NCBI GenBank assembly: GCA_016715945.1
Contig: JADJXJ010000003.1
Coordinates: 868,001-932,000 of the forward strand
Length of the DNA: 64,000 nucleotides
Direction of reading: 5' to 3'
Source: Bacteroidota bacterium
GTDB taxonomy: Bacteria; Bacteroidota; Bacteroidia; Bacteroidales; F082
The notes beneath the pieces are model-generated. The model worked only from the letters and a program-made list of their open reading frames with translations, was not told the DNA's origin and did not search any database. Below, piece by piece: positions 20,470 through 31,400 of this stretch. The first letter of the stretch is position 1, and the number at the start of each line of letters is the position of its first letter. Both the position numbers and the translations under genes were made by a program.

Positions 20470-22185
20470 ATGAACACAACATCAAGAAATCAAAGCCGGT
20501 TGCCGGTTGTTTTCACTGCAAAAGCGCGTTGCCGCGATTGTTACCGATGTGTGCGGGTTTGTCCGGCAGGTGCAATAAAAATGAGTGATGGCCAGGCCCA
20601 GGTATTGCCTGAGCGATGCATTGCCTGTGGCACATGCATCATCCACTGCCCACAGCAGGCCAAAGAATATCGTCCGGATTTGTCGAAAGTTCTGGATATG
20701 CTGGCCTCCGGGCAGATGGTAGCAGCAAGTATTGCGCCTTCGTTTGTGAGCTATTACCTCGACTGGGAACTCAGGCGCCTGCCTTCGGCCCTCCGGCTGG
20801 CCGGTTTCAGGATTGTGGGCGAAACGGCCCTGGGAGCGTGGCATGCAGCCAAAGCAAGCAGGGAACACATCGAAGCTAATCCCGGAAAATCGCACATATG
20901 TACGGCATGTCCTGCTGTGGTCAACTACGTAAGGCGCTGTTTTCCAAAGCTGATTCCGGCGCTTGTTCCGGTAGCATCGCCCATGCGCATGCACGCCCGT
21001 CTGATTAAGGAACAGACTCCGCGAGCAAAGGTGGTGTTTGTCGGCCCGTGTGTTGCCAAAAAGGACGAAGCTTCATGGCAGTCGGCCCAAGACGAAATAG
21101 ATGCCGTGCTTACTTTTGAGGAGCTCGACGAGTTGCTCAGCATCAAGGAGATAGACCTTAAACGATGCGAAGAAAGCAGTTTTGACCACGTTGTGCCCGG
21201 CGAGGCTCGTCTTTTTCCGCTCGAAGGCGGCTTGCTGCGCACTGCAGGCATGGACGATAACCTGCTTAGCAGCGAGGTATTGGCTGTGAGCGGCCACCGC
21301 GAACTGAAACAGGCCCTTGAATCGCTGAGCAATCCGGCAACACCTGTGATCATTGAACCACTTTGGTGCAAGAATGGCTGCATTGCCGGACCATCGTTCA
21401 GCACAGGGCACAATTTTGTGAGTGATCGACGCAAAGTGCTGGAATACAACAAAACAAACCCTGGAAGTGCAGAGTCAATGCTAAGCAGCTTTACGCGTAC
21501 ATCATTCGATGCACCGGTGCAGCAGCCCAAAACGGCCTACACCGAAGAAGCTATCCGTGAGGTTTTGCAAAAAACCGGAAAATACACCAAACAGGATGAA
21601 CTCAACTGCACCGCATGTGGCTATCCCACCTGCCGCGACAAGGCCATTGCAGTGCTCGACGGCCTGGCCGAGATAGAGATGTGCATCCCGTTTATGCGAC
21701 GCACGGCCGAAAGCCGCTTCGAAACCATAGTGGCGCGCGATCCCAATGGCATTGTGTTGCTCGACGCTTCGCTCTCCATCATCCACATGAATCCGGCATT
21801 CAAGAAGATGTTTAGTTGCTCCGACGCCCTTGTCGGACGAAAGATCAGCTACCTCATCGATCCCGACTGCTTCGAGAAGCTTGCGGGAGGCAAGGAAGAT
21901 GTAATCCGGACGGTGATGCACTTTGCTCCTTACAATCTGATTTGTCATGTGGTTGCCTACAGCCTGCCCGAGCAAAAACAGCATGTGGGGGTGTTTCTGG
22001 ATATTACCGATAGGCAATCGAGCCGCGAAAAACTGGATGAACTCAAATCGGAAGCTTTGATCAAAGCACAGGAACTTGTGGACCATCAAATAGGTATGGC
22101 GCAGGAGCTGGCAAAGTTTCTGGGCGAGCACACCGCCAAAGGCGAGCTGCTGCTCAAAAAACTGATGGATTCGATAGGAAAATAG
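20470..22185 (+). CDS. hydS: PAS-linked sensory [FeFe] hydrogenase (HydS-like)
   Basis: A probable H2/redox sensor. From ATG 20470 it has 571 residues: a two-cluster ferredoxin (C21-C31, C50-C60); an H-cluster domain with altered motifs (L1 CTACP 144-148, L2 GPCVAKK 192-198, L3 CKNGC 300-304); a four-Cys [4Fe-4S] motif (C380, C383, C388, C405); a PAS domain (about 417-520); and a helical tail with no kinase. In L1 the proton-transfer cysteine is Ala (A146), as in sensory HydS enzymes, so turnover should be slow while the H-cluster ligands remain. A TTG at 20377 would add 31 residues that do not look coding. Only 8 bp separate it from the phosphatase gene. Confidence 0.87.
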   Translation: MNTTSRNQSRLPVVFTAKARCRDCYRCVRVCPAGAIKMSDGQAQVLPERCIACGTCIIHCPQQAKEYRPDLSKVLDMLASGQMVAASIAPSFVSYYLDWELRRLPSALRLAGFRIVGETALGAWHAAKASREHIEANPGKSHICTACPAVVNYVRRCFPKLIPALVPVASPMRMHARLIKEQTPRAKVVFVGPCVAKKDEASWQSAQDEIDAVLTFEELDELLSIKEIDLKRCEESSFDHVVPGEARLFPLEGGLLRTAGMDDNLLSSEVLAVSGHRELKQALESLSNPATPVIIEPLWCKNGCIAGPSFSTGHNFVSDRRKVLEYNKTNPGSAESMLSSFTRTSFDAPVQQPKTAYTEEAIREVLQKTGKYTKQDELNCTACGYPTCRDKAIAVLDGLAEIEMCIPFMRRTAESRFETIVARDPNGIVLLDASLSIIHMNPAFKKMFSCSDALVGRKISYLIDPDCFEKLAGGKEDVIRTVMHFAPYNLICHVVAYSLPEQKQHVGVFLDITDRQSSREKLDELKSEALIKAQELVDHQIGMAQELAKFLGEHTAKGELLLKKLMDSIGK

Positions 22186-22193
22186 GCGGGTTG

Positions 22194-23339
22194 ATGTATA
22201 TACACACAGATACCTTTGTGGCGCAAAGCGCCAAAAAGCCCGGTGACCCTTGTGGTGATGCATGGGGTGTTTATCGCGATGCACTTGCTACTACCATATT
22301 TCTAGCCGACGGTCTAGGATCAGGCATTCGGGCGCACATTGCCGCCACCATGTGTGTGGCCAGGCTCACCGAACATATCCGGTCGGGCAGCAGCATACGC
22401 GAGGCTTTCGATGCCGTTTCGGGCACCATGGACAAAGCCTGGGGGTCAGGTGAGCCTTTTGCGGTGTTTACCATTGCAAGGCTGCTCAACAACGGGCAAG
22501 CCACTGTATTGTGCTACGAAATGCCTTCGCCGCTGCTCATCTCACGGACGTTCACGCAATTGCCTGATTATCGGATATATACCCGCAACAAGGCCTTGGT
22601 TTATGAAGCCAGCTTCAAGGTGGACAAAGACGAAGGTTTGTTGCTCATGAGCGATGGGGTAACACAGGCTGGCATCGGAAAGCACTATCCCGAGGGATGG
22701 GACATATCAGGGGTGAGGCGTTTTGTTCAGGGGATGCTGCCGGTGGAAAAGATTGACGGACAACTGATTGCAGATCGGATACATTCGCAGGCCAGGCAAT
22801 TGTGGCCGGCAGGAAAAGGAGACGACATTACCGTGCTGTTTGCATTGAATCGCAGGGGTATTGTTGTCAACCTGCTGAGCGGCCCGCCTTCCGATCGTGC
22901 CCTGGACGAACAGGTAGTTACGCAATTTGCCGAAAGTCAGGGAATTCATATCATCAGCGGCGGATCGACGGCAAAAATGGTGGGGCGTATCATGGGCCGC
23001 CCGCTGGAGATTGCACCAAACGAAAGTGTGATTACCCCGCCAAGCTATCTCATCGAGGGTTTTGAGCTGGTTACCGAAGGCATGGTCACCCTGAATCAGG
23101 CCTTTCACCTGCTCGACGAACCAATGGAAAAATATCCGCTCGGATCGCCTGCCTCCGATCTGGCTTATTTTCTTAAAATGGCCGACAAAGTGAACATTTG
23201 GCTGGGTAATGCCGAAAACATGGGCGACGACGATATCGAGTTTCGTCAGCAGGGGCTTTATCCACGCCCTAAGATTGTGCCCGCCCTGTGCGAGAAGCTG
23301 CGCCAGCAGGGGAAGCTGGTGGTGTTGCAAGCATACTGA
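22194..23339 (+). CDS. SpoIIE/PP2C-type Ser/Thr phosphatase with extra C-terminal domain
   Basis: 381 residues. The first ~225 form a SpoIIE-like PP2C domain. Metal-binding motifs are D near the start of GDPCGDAWGVY, ADGLGSGIRAH (about 36-46), MSDGV and GKGDDITVLF. Such phosphatases act on phosphoserine/threonine proteins, often anti-anti-sigma factors. The last ~150 residues (RGIVVNLLSGPPSD, IHIISGGSTAKMVGRIMGRPLEI, PPSYLIEGFELVTEG) form a conserved-looking domain I do not recognise. Being 8 bp after hydS, it is very likely the output of that sensor. Start ATG 22194 is preferred to TTG 22191. Confidence 0.8.
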   Translation: MYIHTDTFVAQSAKKPGDPCGDAWGVYRDALATTIFLADGLGSGIRAHIAATMCVARLTEHIRSGSSIREAFDAVSGTMDKAWGSGEPFAVFTIARLLNNGQATVLCYEMPSPLLISRTFTQLPDYRIYTRNKALVYEASFKVDKDEGLLLMSDGVTQAGIGKHYPEGWDISGVRRFVQGMLPVEKIDGQLIADRIHSQARQLWPAGKGDDITVLFALNRRGIVVNLLSGPPSDRALDEQVVTQFAESQGIHIISGGSTAKMVGRIMGRPLEIAPNESVITPPSYLIEGFELVTEGMVTLNQAFHLLDEPMEKYPLGSPASDLAYFLKMADKVNIWLGNAENMGDDDIEFRQQGLYPRPKIVPALCEKLRQQGKLVVLQAY

Positions 23340-23743
23340 AAATCAAACGGAACAATTATGTTTGGTGATTTTCATAGGCTTTCGATAGATTATGTCAATT
23401 AAAAAACAGTTATTATAGACAACATGGTCTATTGATGCTTTGTTTCAGAGAGGAATCTCGAGTTTCCATTCGTTAAAGGGTTCGTTGTACGTGGCCTGCA
23501 AGATTAACTCACTTGCTTAATTTTATTTACAAAACCTTTATATTCCTGTTTTTAAGATAAAGCTCTTTACTACTGCAAGGATGAGATTTGGCTTTTAAGC
23601 TCAATTCTGTTAATATAAAAGTGAAATTCAGTAAAGAAATACCAAAATGAATTTTATATTTTTATTTTTCTCTTGCAAAATGACTTTGAATAACATATCT
23701 TTATAGCTCAAACCTGAACTGAAGAGTTCATAATACACACTTA

Positions 23744-24855
23744 TTACCTCGGCGGTTAAATATATAAAATAATTGTGTATTTTTGTCGTATGGAACGAAT
23801 AGATTTTAGAAAACTACCTGACCCAGCGCTAAAGGAGATGCGCAGGTCAGCGATACGAATGTTGAAAAGTGGCAAGAAACAAGTTGAAGTTGCAAAGATG
23901 CTTGGATGCAGTGGCCGGACAGTTCACCTTTGGTGGAAATCCTATAAAGAAGAAGGGGTTTCAGCAATCAATCCTAAGACCAGGGGCAGAAAGCAAGGCG
24001 AAATGCGCCGTTTGGACAAGTTGCAAGAGAAAGCCACTAAAAGCATGCTCATAGACAAGCATCCTGAACAGCTTAAGCTGCCTTATGCCTTATGGACACG
24101 CCATGCAGTTGCCCAGCTGATCCAAATGCAATTTGGGATTTTACTACCCATACGCACAGTAGGCGATTACCTCAAGCGATGGGGGGTTTACACCCCAGAA
24201 GCCTGTTAAAAGGTCGTACGAGCAACAACCTGAACAGGTTAAGAGGTGGCTTGAGGAGGTTTACCCTGCCATAAAGGAAAAGGCAAAAGAACATGAAGCC
24301 GACATTATGTGGTGCGACGAAACCGGTTTTCGAGTGAGGATAACAGGGGCAGGGGGTATTCGCCCAAAGGGGTAACACCTGTGAGAAATGTAACGGGCAA
24401 ACGCTTTAGCACCAGTATGGTTTCGGCCATTGACAACCAAGGCAAGATACGTTGGATGGTCTATAAAGGGGCAATGAACATAGACATTTTCCTCACTTTT
24501 TTGAAACGGCTTGTGCGCGATGCGCCCCGTAAGGTTTTCCTGATTGTGGATAATTTGAAAGTACATCACTCTAAACGGGTTTCAGCCTGGTTGGAAGAAA
24601 ACAGACTGCTTATAGAGCTGTACTTCTTGCCAGCTTACAGCCCCGAACTGAACCCTGATGAATATGTGAACAATGATGTGAAGAACAAGATAAGGAGCAA
24701 GCCTGCACCACGTAGCCAGAGTGAACTTGAAGGCTATGTGAGGACATACATGCGAAAGCTTTACCACAACAAGAAGAAAGTCAAAAGCTTTTTTGAGCAC
24801 GAAAAAGTAAACTACGCTAAAGCCTGTTAATTGATATGTTTATTTGCCGGAGTAA
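23744..24855 (+). mobile_element. IS630-type insertion sequence, about 1.1 kb
   Basis: The ends are imperfect inverted repeats, TTACCTCGGCGG at the left and TTGCCGGAGTAA at the right (8 of 12 match when inverted). They are flanked by TA at 23742-23743 and 24856-24857, the target duplication of the IS630/Tc1 group. It contains one transposase gene broken by frameshifts. The preceding gap 23340-23741 is A/T-rich with no gene I can support. Confidence 0.75.
23790..24830 (+). pseudogene. IS630-family transposase, two frameshifts
   Basis: Frame one (23790-24209) holds the helix-turn-helix part (KQVEVAKMLGCSGRTVHLWWKSY) and stops after GDYLKRWG. Reading past a run of six G (24181-24186) with one base skipped continues it as FTPQKPVKR up to WCDETGF, the first catalytic Asp. 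At about 24330 a second shift of the other sign leads to SEDNRGRGYSPKG and the rest, with VDNLKVHHS (second Asp) and SPELNPDE (Glu) to 24830. All three DDE residues survive. The shifts compensate each other. A G6 run could also be a slippage site, but two shifts argue for decay. Confidence 0.8.
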
Positions 24856-24857
24856 TA

Positions 24858-25445
24858 ACAAAAGTTTCCCGAACAGATATTTATAAAGCCAAAATCAGAT
24901 GCAAATGCAATCTCTTTATTATTGGCCGTTTCGACTTTTCGAAGTGGGCTCAAGATTTTTGTTCGAAAAAGCAAACGAAAACTCAATGATTAGAAACCTA
25001 AATTTAGTATTATGAAAAAAATCCGCTACAATTTCTTGTCTTTCTCTCAGGAGCAAACCAATGGGGAAAAGAACTTACTTGTCAGAGGACCATAAATCCA
25101 CGTTTCATCCTGCCTGAAAGGCATTACTTACTGCCAAACTGTGTCAACAACAAAAGATTGTTTGAAAGTATTGTTTACTGTGATTCAACCTTCAATACCC
25201 AGCTCGAAATTGTCAAATTTTGAAAACAACCAGATTTATTGTCTTAGAATACCACTAAAAGGAAGAAAAACAAGGCGTATTCATATTTGAAAAGTCTGAT
25301 AATGGGTTTAAAAAGCTTTCATTTATATGAATTTCATTACAAAAGCTCTTCGATTAGTAACGCAAAAATGACTGATCAGATTTCATAAGTAATGCATGTT
25401 ACGATGTTTCCAAAGTTGTTTAAAAATCAATAATTAGAAGTAGTT
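24858..25445. other. 588-bp A/T-rich gap, no supported gene
   Basis: No convincing reading frame on either strand. A 27-codon frame at 25012 (MKKIRYNFLSFSQEQ) looks like a cut-off N-terminus but is too short to call. The base composition resembles the IS flank and differs from the GC-richer core genes, suggesting acquired or decayed DNA. The promoter of the large gene at 25446 should lie here, but I see no clear TAnnTTTG. Confidence 0.5.
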
Positions 25446-28400
25446 ATGAAAAACATCAATGCTATAAAGTACAAAAACAGTAGATTGACTATTGTTGTGC
25501 TGCTTTCGCTTTGTCTGGCAATCAATCTTGATAATGTTTACGGACAAGCTGCTTTGCTCACTTACACAACCAGCGACCCAGTTGCTCAAGGTGATGACAC
25601 CTATACAAATAGGAGCATCACATCTGTTTTTCCGCATGGAGTGGACTTCGGATCAAATACATACACAAGTATTTACATTGGATCTAACGGATACATTACT
25701 TTCGGTCAGGGTTACAATTCATATGCACCTACCGGCATCGCAGGATTTAACCGGGGTTTTCCTATCGTAGCCGCACAATTCGATGATCTTAACCCTAACA
25801 ATGGAGGAAATATATACTACGACCAAAATACAACCGGGAATTACGTTGTGGCAACCTATGTTGCAGTGAGGCCGTACAACTCGAATGTGGGGTATGGTAA
25901 TGCATCAACAGGTACTACTTTCCAGATTGTATTAAGAAGACCTGCTGGCTACAGTTCAACAAATCGTTCGTTTCAGATAGAACTCCGATACAACAATATT
26001 GGTTGGCACAGATCAGGAAATATCAGTGCCTGGCCCACTGCAGGCTGGTCAACGGGCAATCAAACCTCTTATGCTGAATTGCCCTATTCAGGAACATCCA
26101 ACTTTCATCTAAATCAACAAAATTCTTACATAGGAATTACAGGTGTATGGCGTTGGGATGTAACAGGTGGTCAGGTTCTTGCACCACCAACTGTTAATCA
26201 GACTACAGCTCCATACAACATTACTTCAACAAGTGCCGTATCCGGAGGAAATGTGAGTTCAGATGGAGGAGCGTCTGTTTCTGTTAGAGGTGTGGTTTGG
26301 AGCACATCCACCATGCCGTCACTGAGTAGTCATCCGGGTGGAGGCTACTCAACTGACGGGGGTACAGGTGTGGGTACGTTTACAAGCAATATTGCTGGTC
26401 TTTCATCCAATACGACATATTATGTACGTGCCTATGCTACCAACAGCGAGGGTACCGGCTACGGGCCGCAGCAACAATTCACCACCCTGAGCGCTCCCTC
26501 CAACCCTACGGGTATCACAGCCACTAACAATCCAATTTGCAACGGAGGAAGCACACAGCTTACGGCTCAGGGTGCCCAGGGTACAGTATATTGGTATACC
26601 GGAAGCTGTGGCGGTTCTTTTGTAGCCACCGGAAATTCCATTACAGTAAGCCCAGCATCAACCACTACCTATTATGCCCGGAATTACAACAATAATCAAT
26701 TTAGTCCCGGCTGCGCCAGTATTGTCATTACAGTCAGGCCCGATTTCACCCCGGGTGCCATAGCCACTGCCGGCGAGACCATCTGCTATGGCGGCACCCC
26801 GTCCACCATCGGCAGTGCAAGCGATGCATCGGGTGGTGACGGGAACATCACCTACAGCTGGCGGAGCTCTTCGGACAATTTCACGGCCAGCATCACCGGG
26901 GCTAATTCGTCAAGCTATACGCCACCTGCCGGCCTGACCAGCACCACCACCTACCGCAGGTACGCCAACGATGGCACCTGCAACACTGTTCCTGAGCAAT
27001 CCACAGGCGAGTGGACGGTGACAGTCAGGCCCGATTTCACCCCGGGCGCCATAGCCACTGCCGGCGAGACCATCTGCTATGGCGGCACCCCGTCCACCAT
27101 TGGCAGTGCAAGCGCAGCATCGGGAGGCGATGGGAACATCACCTACAGCTGGCGGAGCTCTTCGGACAATTTCACAGCCAGCATCACTGGAGCCACCTCG
27201 TCAAGCTATACGCCACCTGCCGGTCTGACCAACACCACCACCTACCGCAGATATGCTAACGATGGCACCTGCAACACTGTTCCTGAGCAATCCACAGGAG
27301 AGTGGACGGTGACAGTCAGGCCCGATTTCACCCCGGGCGCCATAGCCACTGCCGGCGAGACCATCTGCTATGGCGGCACCCCGTCCACCATAGGCAGTGT
27401 AAGCGCAGCATCGGGAGGCGATGGGAACATCACCTACAGCTGGCGGAGCTCTTCGGACAACTTCACGGCCAGCATCACCGGGGCTAATTCGTCAAGCTAC
27501 ACGCCACCTGCCGGCCTGACCAGCACCACTACCTACCGCAGATACGCCAACGATGGCACCTGCAACACTGCTCCTGAGCAATCCACAGGTGAGTGGACGG
27601 TGACAGTCAGGCCCGATTTCACCCCGGGCGCCATAGCCACTGCCGGCGAGACCATCTGCTATGGCGGCACCCCGTCCACCATAGGCAGTGTAAGCGCAGC
27701 ATCGGGAGGCGATGGGAACATCACCTACAGCTGGCGGAGCTCTTCGGACAATTTCACGGCCAGCATCACCGGGGCTAATTCGTCAAGCTACACGCCACCT
27801 GCCGGCCTGACCAGCACCACTACCTACCGCAGATACGCCAACGATGGCACCTGCAACACTGCTCCTGAGCAATCCACAGGAGAGTGGACGGTGACAGTCA
27901 GGCCCGATTTCACCCCGGGCGCCATAGCCACTGCCGGCGAGACCATCTGCTATGGCGGCACCCCGTCCACCATAGGCAGTGTAAGCGCAGCATCGGGAGG
28001 CGATGGGAACATCACCTACAGCTGGCGGAGCTCTTCGGACAATTTCACGGCCAGCATCACCGGGGCTAATTCGTCAAGCTACACGCCACCTGCCGGCCTG
28101 ACCAGCACGACCACCTACCGCAGATACGCCAACGATGGCACCTGCAACACTGCTCCTGAGCAATCCACAGGTGAGTGGACGGTGACAGTCAGGCCCGATT
28201 TCACCCCGGGCGCCATAGCCACTGCCGGCGAGACCATCTGCTATGGCGGCACCCCGTCCACCATAGGCAGTGTAAGCGCAGCATCGGGAGGCGATGGGAA
28301 CATCACCTACAGCTGGCGGAGCTCTTCGGACAATTTCACGGCCAGCATCACCGGGGCTAATTCGTCAAGCTACACGCCACCTGCCGGCCTGACCAGCACG

Positions 28401-31400
28401 ACCACCTACCGCAGATACGCCAACGATGGCACCTGCAACACTGCTCCTGAGCAATCCACAGGTGAGTGGACGGTGACAGTCAGGCCCGATTTCACCCCGG
28501 GCGCCATAGCCACTGCCGGCGAGACCATCTGCTATGGCGGCACCCCGTCCACCATAGGCAGTGTAAGCGCAGCATCGGGAGGCGATGGGAACATCACCTA
28601 CAGCTGGCGGAGCTCTTCGGACAATTTCACGGCCAGCATCACCGGGGCTAATTCGTCAAGCTATACGCCACCTGCCGGCCTGACCAGCACCACCACCTAC
28701 CGCAGATACGCCAACGATGGCACCTGCAACACTGCTCCTGAGCAATCCACAGGAGAGTGGACGGTGACAGTCAGGCCCGATTTCACCCCGGGCGCCATAG
28801 CCACTGCCGGCGAGACCATCTGCTATGGCGGCACCCCGTCCACCATAGGCAGTGTAAGCGCAGCATCGGGAGGCGATGGGAACATCACCTACAGCTGGCG
28901 GAGCTCTTCGGACAATTTCACGGCCAGCATCACCGGGGCTAATTCGTCAAGCTACACGCCACCTGCCGGCCTGACCAGCACGACCACCTACCGCAGATAC
29001 GCCAACGATGGCACCTGCAACACTGCTCCTGAGCAATCCACAGGAGAGTGGACGGTGACAGTCAGGCCCGATTTCACCCCGGGCGCCATAGCCACTGCCG
29101 GCGAGACCATCTGCTATGGCGGCACCCCGTCCACCATAGGTAGTGTAAACCCTGCCTCGGGAGGCGATGGGAACATCACCTACAGCTGGCGAAGCTCTTC
29201 GGACAACTTCACGGCCAGCATCACCGGAGCCAACTCGTCAAGCTACACGCCACCTGCCGGCCTGACCAGCACGACCACCTACCGCAGATACGCCAACGAT
29301 GGCACCTGCAACACTGCTCCTGAGCAATCCACAGGTGAGTGGACGGTGACAGTCAGGCCCGATTTCACCCCGGGCGCCATAGCCACTGCCGGCGAGACCA
29401 TCTGCTATGGCGGCACCCCGTCCACCATAGGCAGTGTAAACCCTGCCTCGGGAGGCGATGGGAACATCACCTACAGCTGGCGGAGCTCTTCGGACAATTT
29501 TACAGCCAGTATCACCGGAGCCACTTCGTCAAGCTATACGCCACCTGCCGGTCTGACCAGCACCACAACCTACCGCAGATACGCCAATGATGGCACCTGC
29601 AACACTGTTCCTGAGCAATCCACAGGAGAGTGGACGGTGACAGTGGAGCCTACACCAGTTGCAGGAAACTTCATCAGCAATCCGATGGCATTTCTGACCC
29701 TTTGCGAGGCTACTCAGGTATCAGCCGTTCTCACAGGCAGCACTGGCGGTAATGGTATTGACCAGACAGAGTACCGTGTATTTTATCACACTTATTACAC
29801 CGACTGGATGCCATACAACGGTCAGGTGCTGAGCATTCCTGGCGCATTGCACATCGAGATACGATCGCGAAGGCTGGCCAGCTATTGTAGTCCTTCGGCA
29901 TGGGTTCATTCCGGCTGGAGTTTTGAGATGATGCCTGAGGCCGGCCTGCTGACAAAATATCCTGATGCGGTCAAAGTGTGCGAAGGCAGCCAGGTATGGG
30001 CTGACCTGAGCAATGCTTCAGGAGGCAACGGCAATGACGAGAAGCAGTACCGCAAGCTTTCGGGCAGTGGCTGGAGCAACTGGCAGCCTTATGAAGGCTT
30101 AGCCCTATCTACGAATGGTATCACAGCACTTGAGATCCGCAGTCGTCGCCTGGCCAGCTACTGTGCTTCTTCGAATTGGATTACTGTAGGCTGGGAAGTA
30201 GAGCCTACGCCCATGGCCGGCATGTTGCAACCATCGCCCGCACAGCCTGTGGTTTGCGAGACTACATCAGTATCGGCCACCTTGCTTTCTGGCACAGGCG
30301 GCAGCGGACTTGATGTTTCCGAATACCGCACACACAACGGCACAAGCTGGAGCAGCTGGATGCTATACACACCCGGCAGCCCCATTGCAGCCGCAGGCCT
30401 GAGCCATATTGAAATCAGAACATTCAGGCAGGGCGATGTATGCAGCAATTCGGGTTATAATACTGTTAGCTGGAATATTGAAAAGCAGGCCCAGCCGGGC
30501 GTCCTTGTCAGGCAGCCGGCAGTGGCTATGGTATGCGAGGGTAGCATGGTAAGCGCCACGCTTGTGCCCGGCAGCGGAGGCAATGGCACCGACGAGCTGC
30601 ATTACCGCACCCGCACAGGCAATATCTGGACGTTATGGCAGCCCTATACTTCGGCAAGTAACATCAGCACATCAGGCGTTGCCGAGTTAGAGGTTCGCAC
30701 CCGCAGGCTGTCCACCCAATGCACACCATCGGAGGAGTACATTGTAACATGGCTGGTCGAGCCCACGCCGATTGCTTTTGCAGGCAGCGACGCCACAATT
30801 TGTGCCAATGACACCTACACCATGACAGAAGCACAGGTGAGCAATGCCAGTGGCGTTTTGTGGACCAGCAGCGGCGATGGCACCTTCAGCAATACCGGTG
30901 CACTCAACCCCATTTATACACCCGGAACCAATGATAAACTCATCGGACTAGTAACGTTAACCCTTACCGCCAATACCAATGGATTGTGTCAGGTACAGTC
31001 GGTTATGCAGTTAAGCTTAAGTACACCAGTAACACCATCGGTAAGTATCACGGCCAACGAGCCTGTGGTATGTCAGGGTACGCCGGTAGCCTTTACAGCC
31101 GTGGCTGTGAATGGCGGCAGCAACCCTGTCTTCACCTGGAAGGTTAACGGGCAGGTAGCGGGAGGCAACACAGCGAACTTTGTTATCGTGCCGCAGCAGG
31201 GCGACGTGGTAAGCGTGCAGCTGTTGTCGGACCACGGATGCGTAACGCAGTCCACAGCCCTGAGCAATGCATTAACGGTGAATGTGGTGCCTATCAGTCT
31301 TCAGTTGCTGGCTATACCTGCTCAGGGCGGACAGGCTGTGTTTAGTGGTACGGTTGCACAAGGTAGCACAGTAACGTTGACGGCTATGGCCAATAGTGGA

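Noticed and set aside
26733..29642. Regular repeats as a CRISPR array
   Set aside because: The unit is 291 bp, there are no unique spacers, and the array is in frame inside one long protein.
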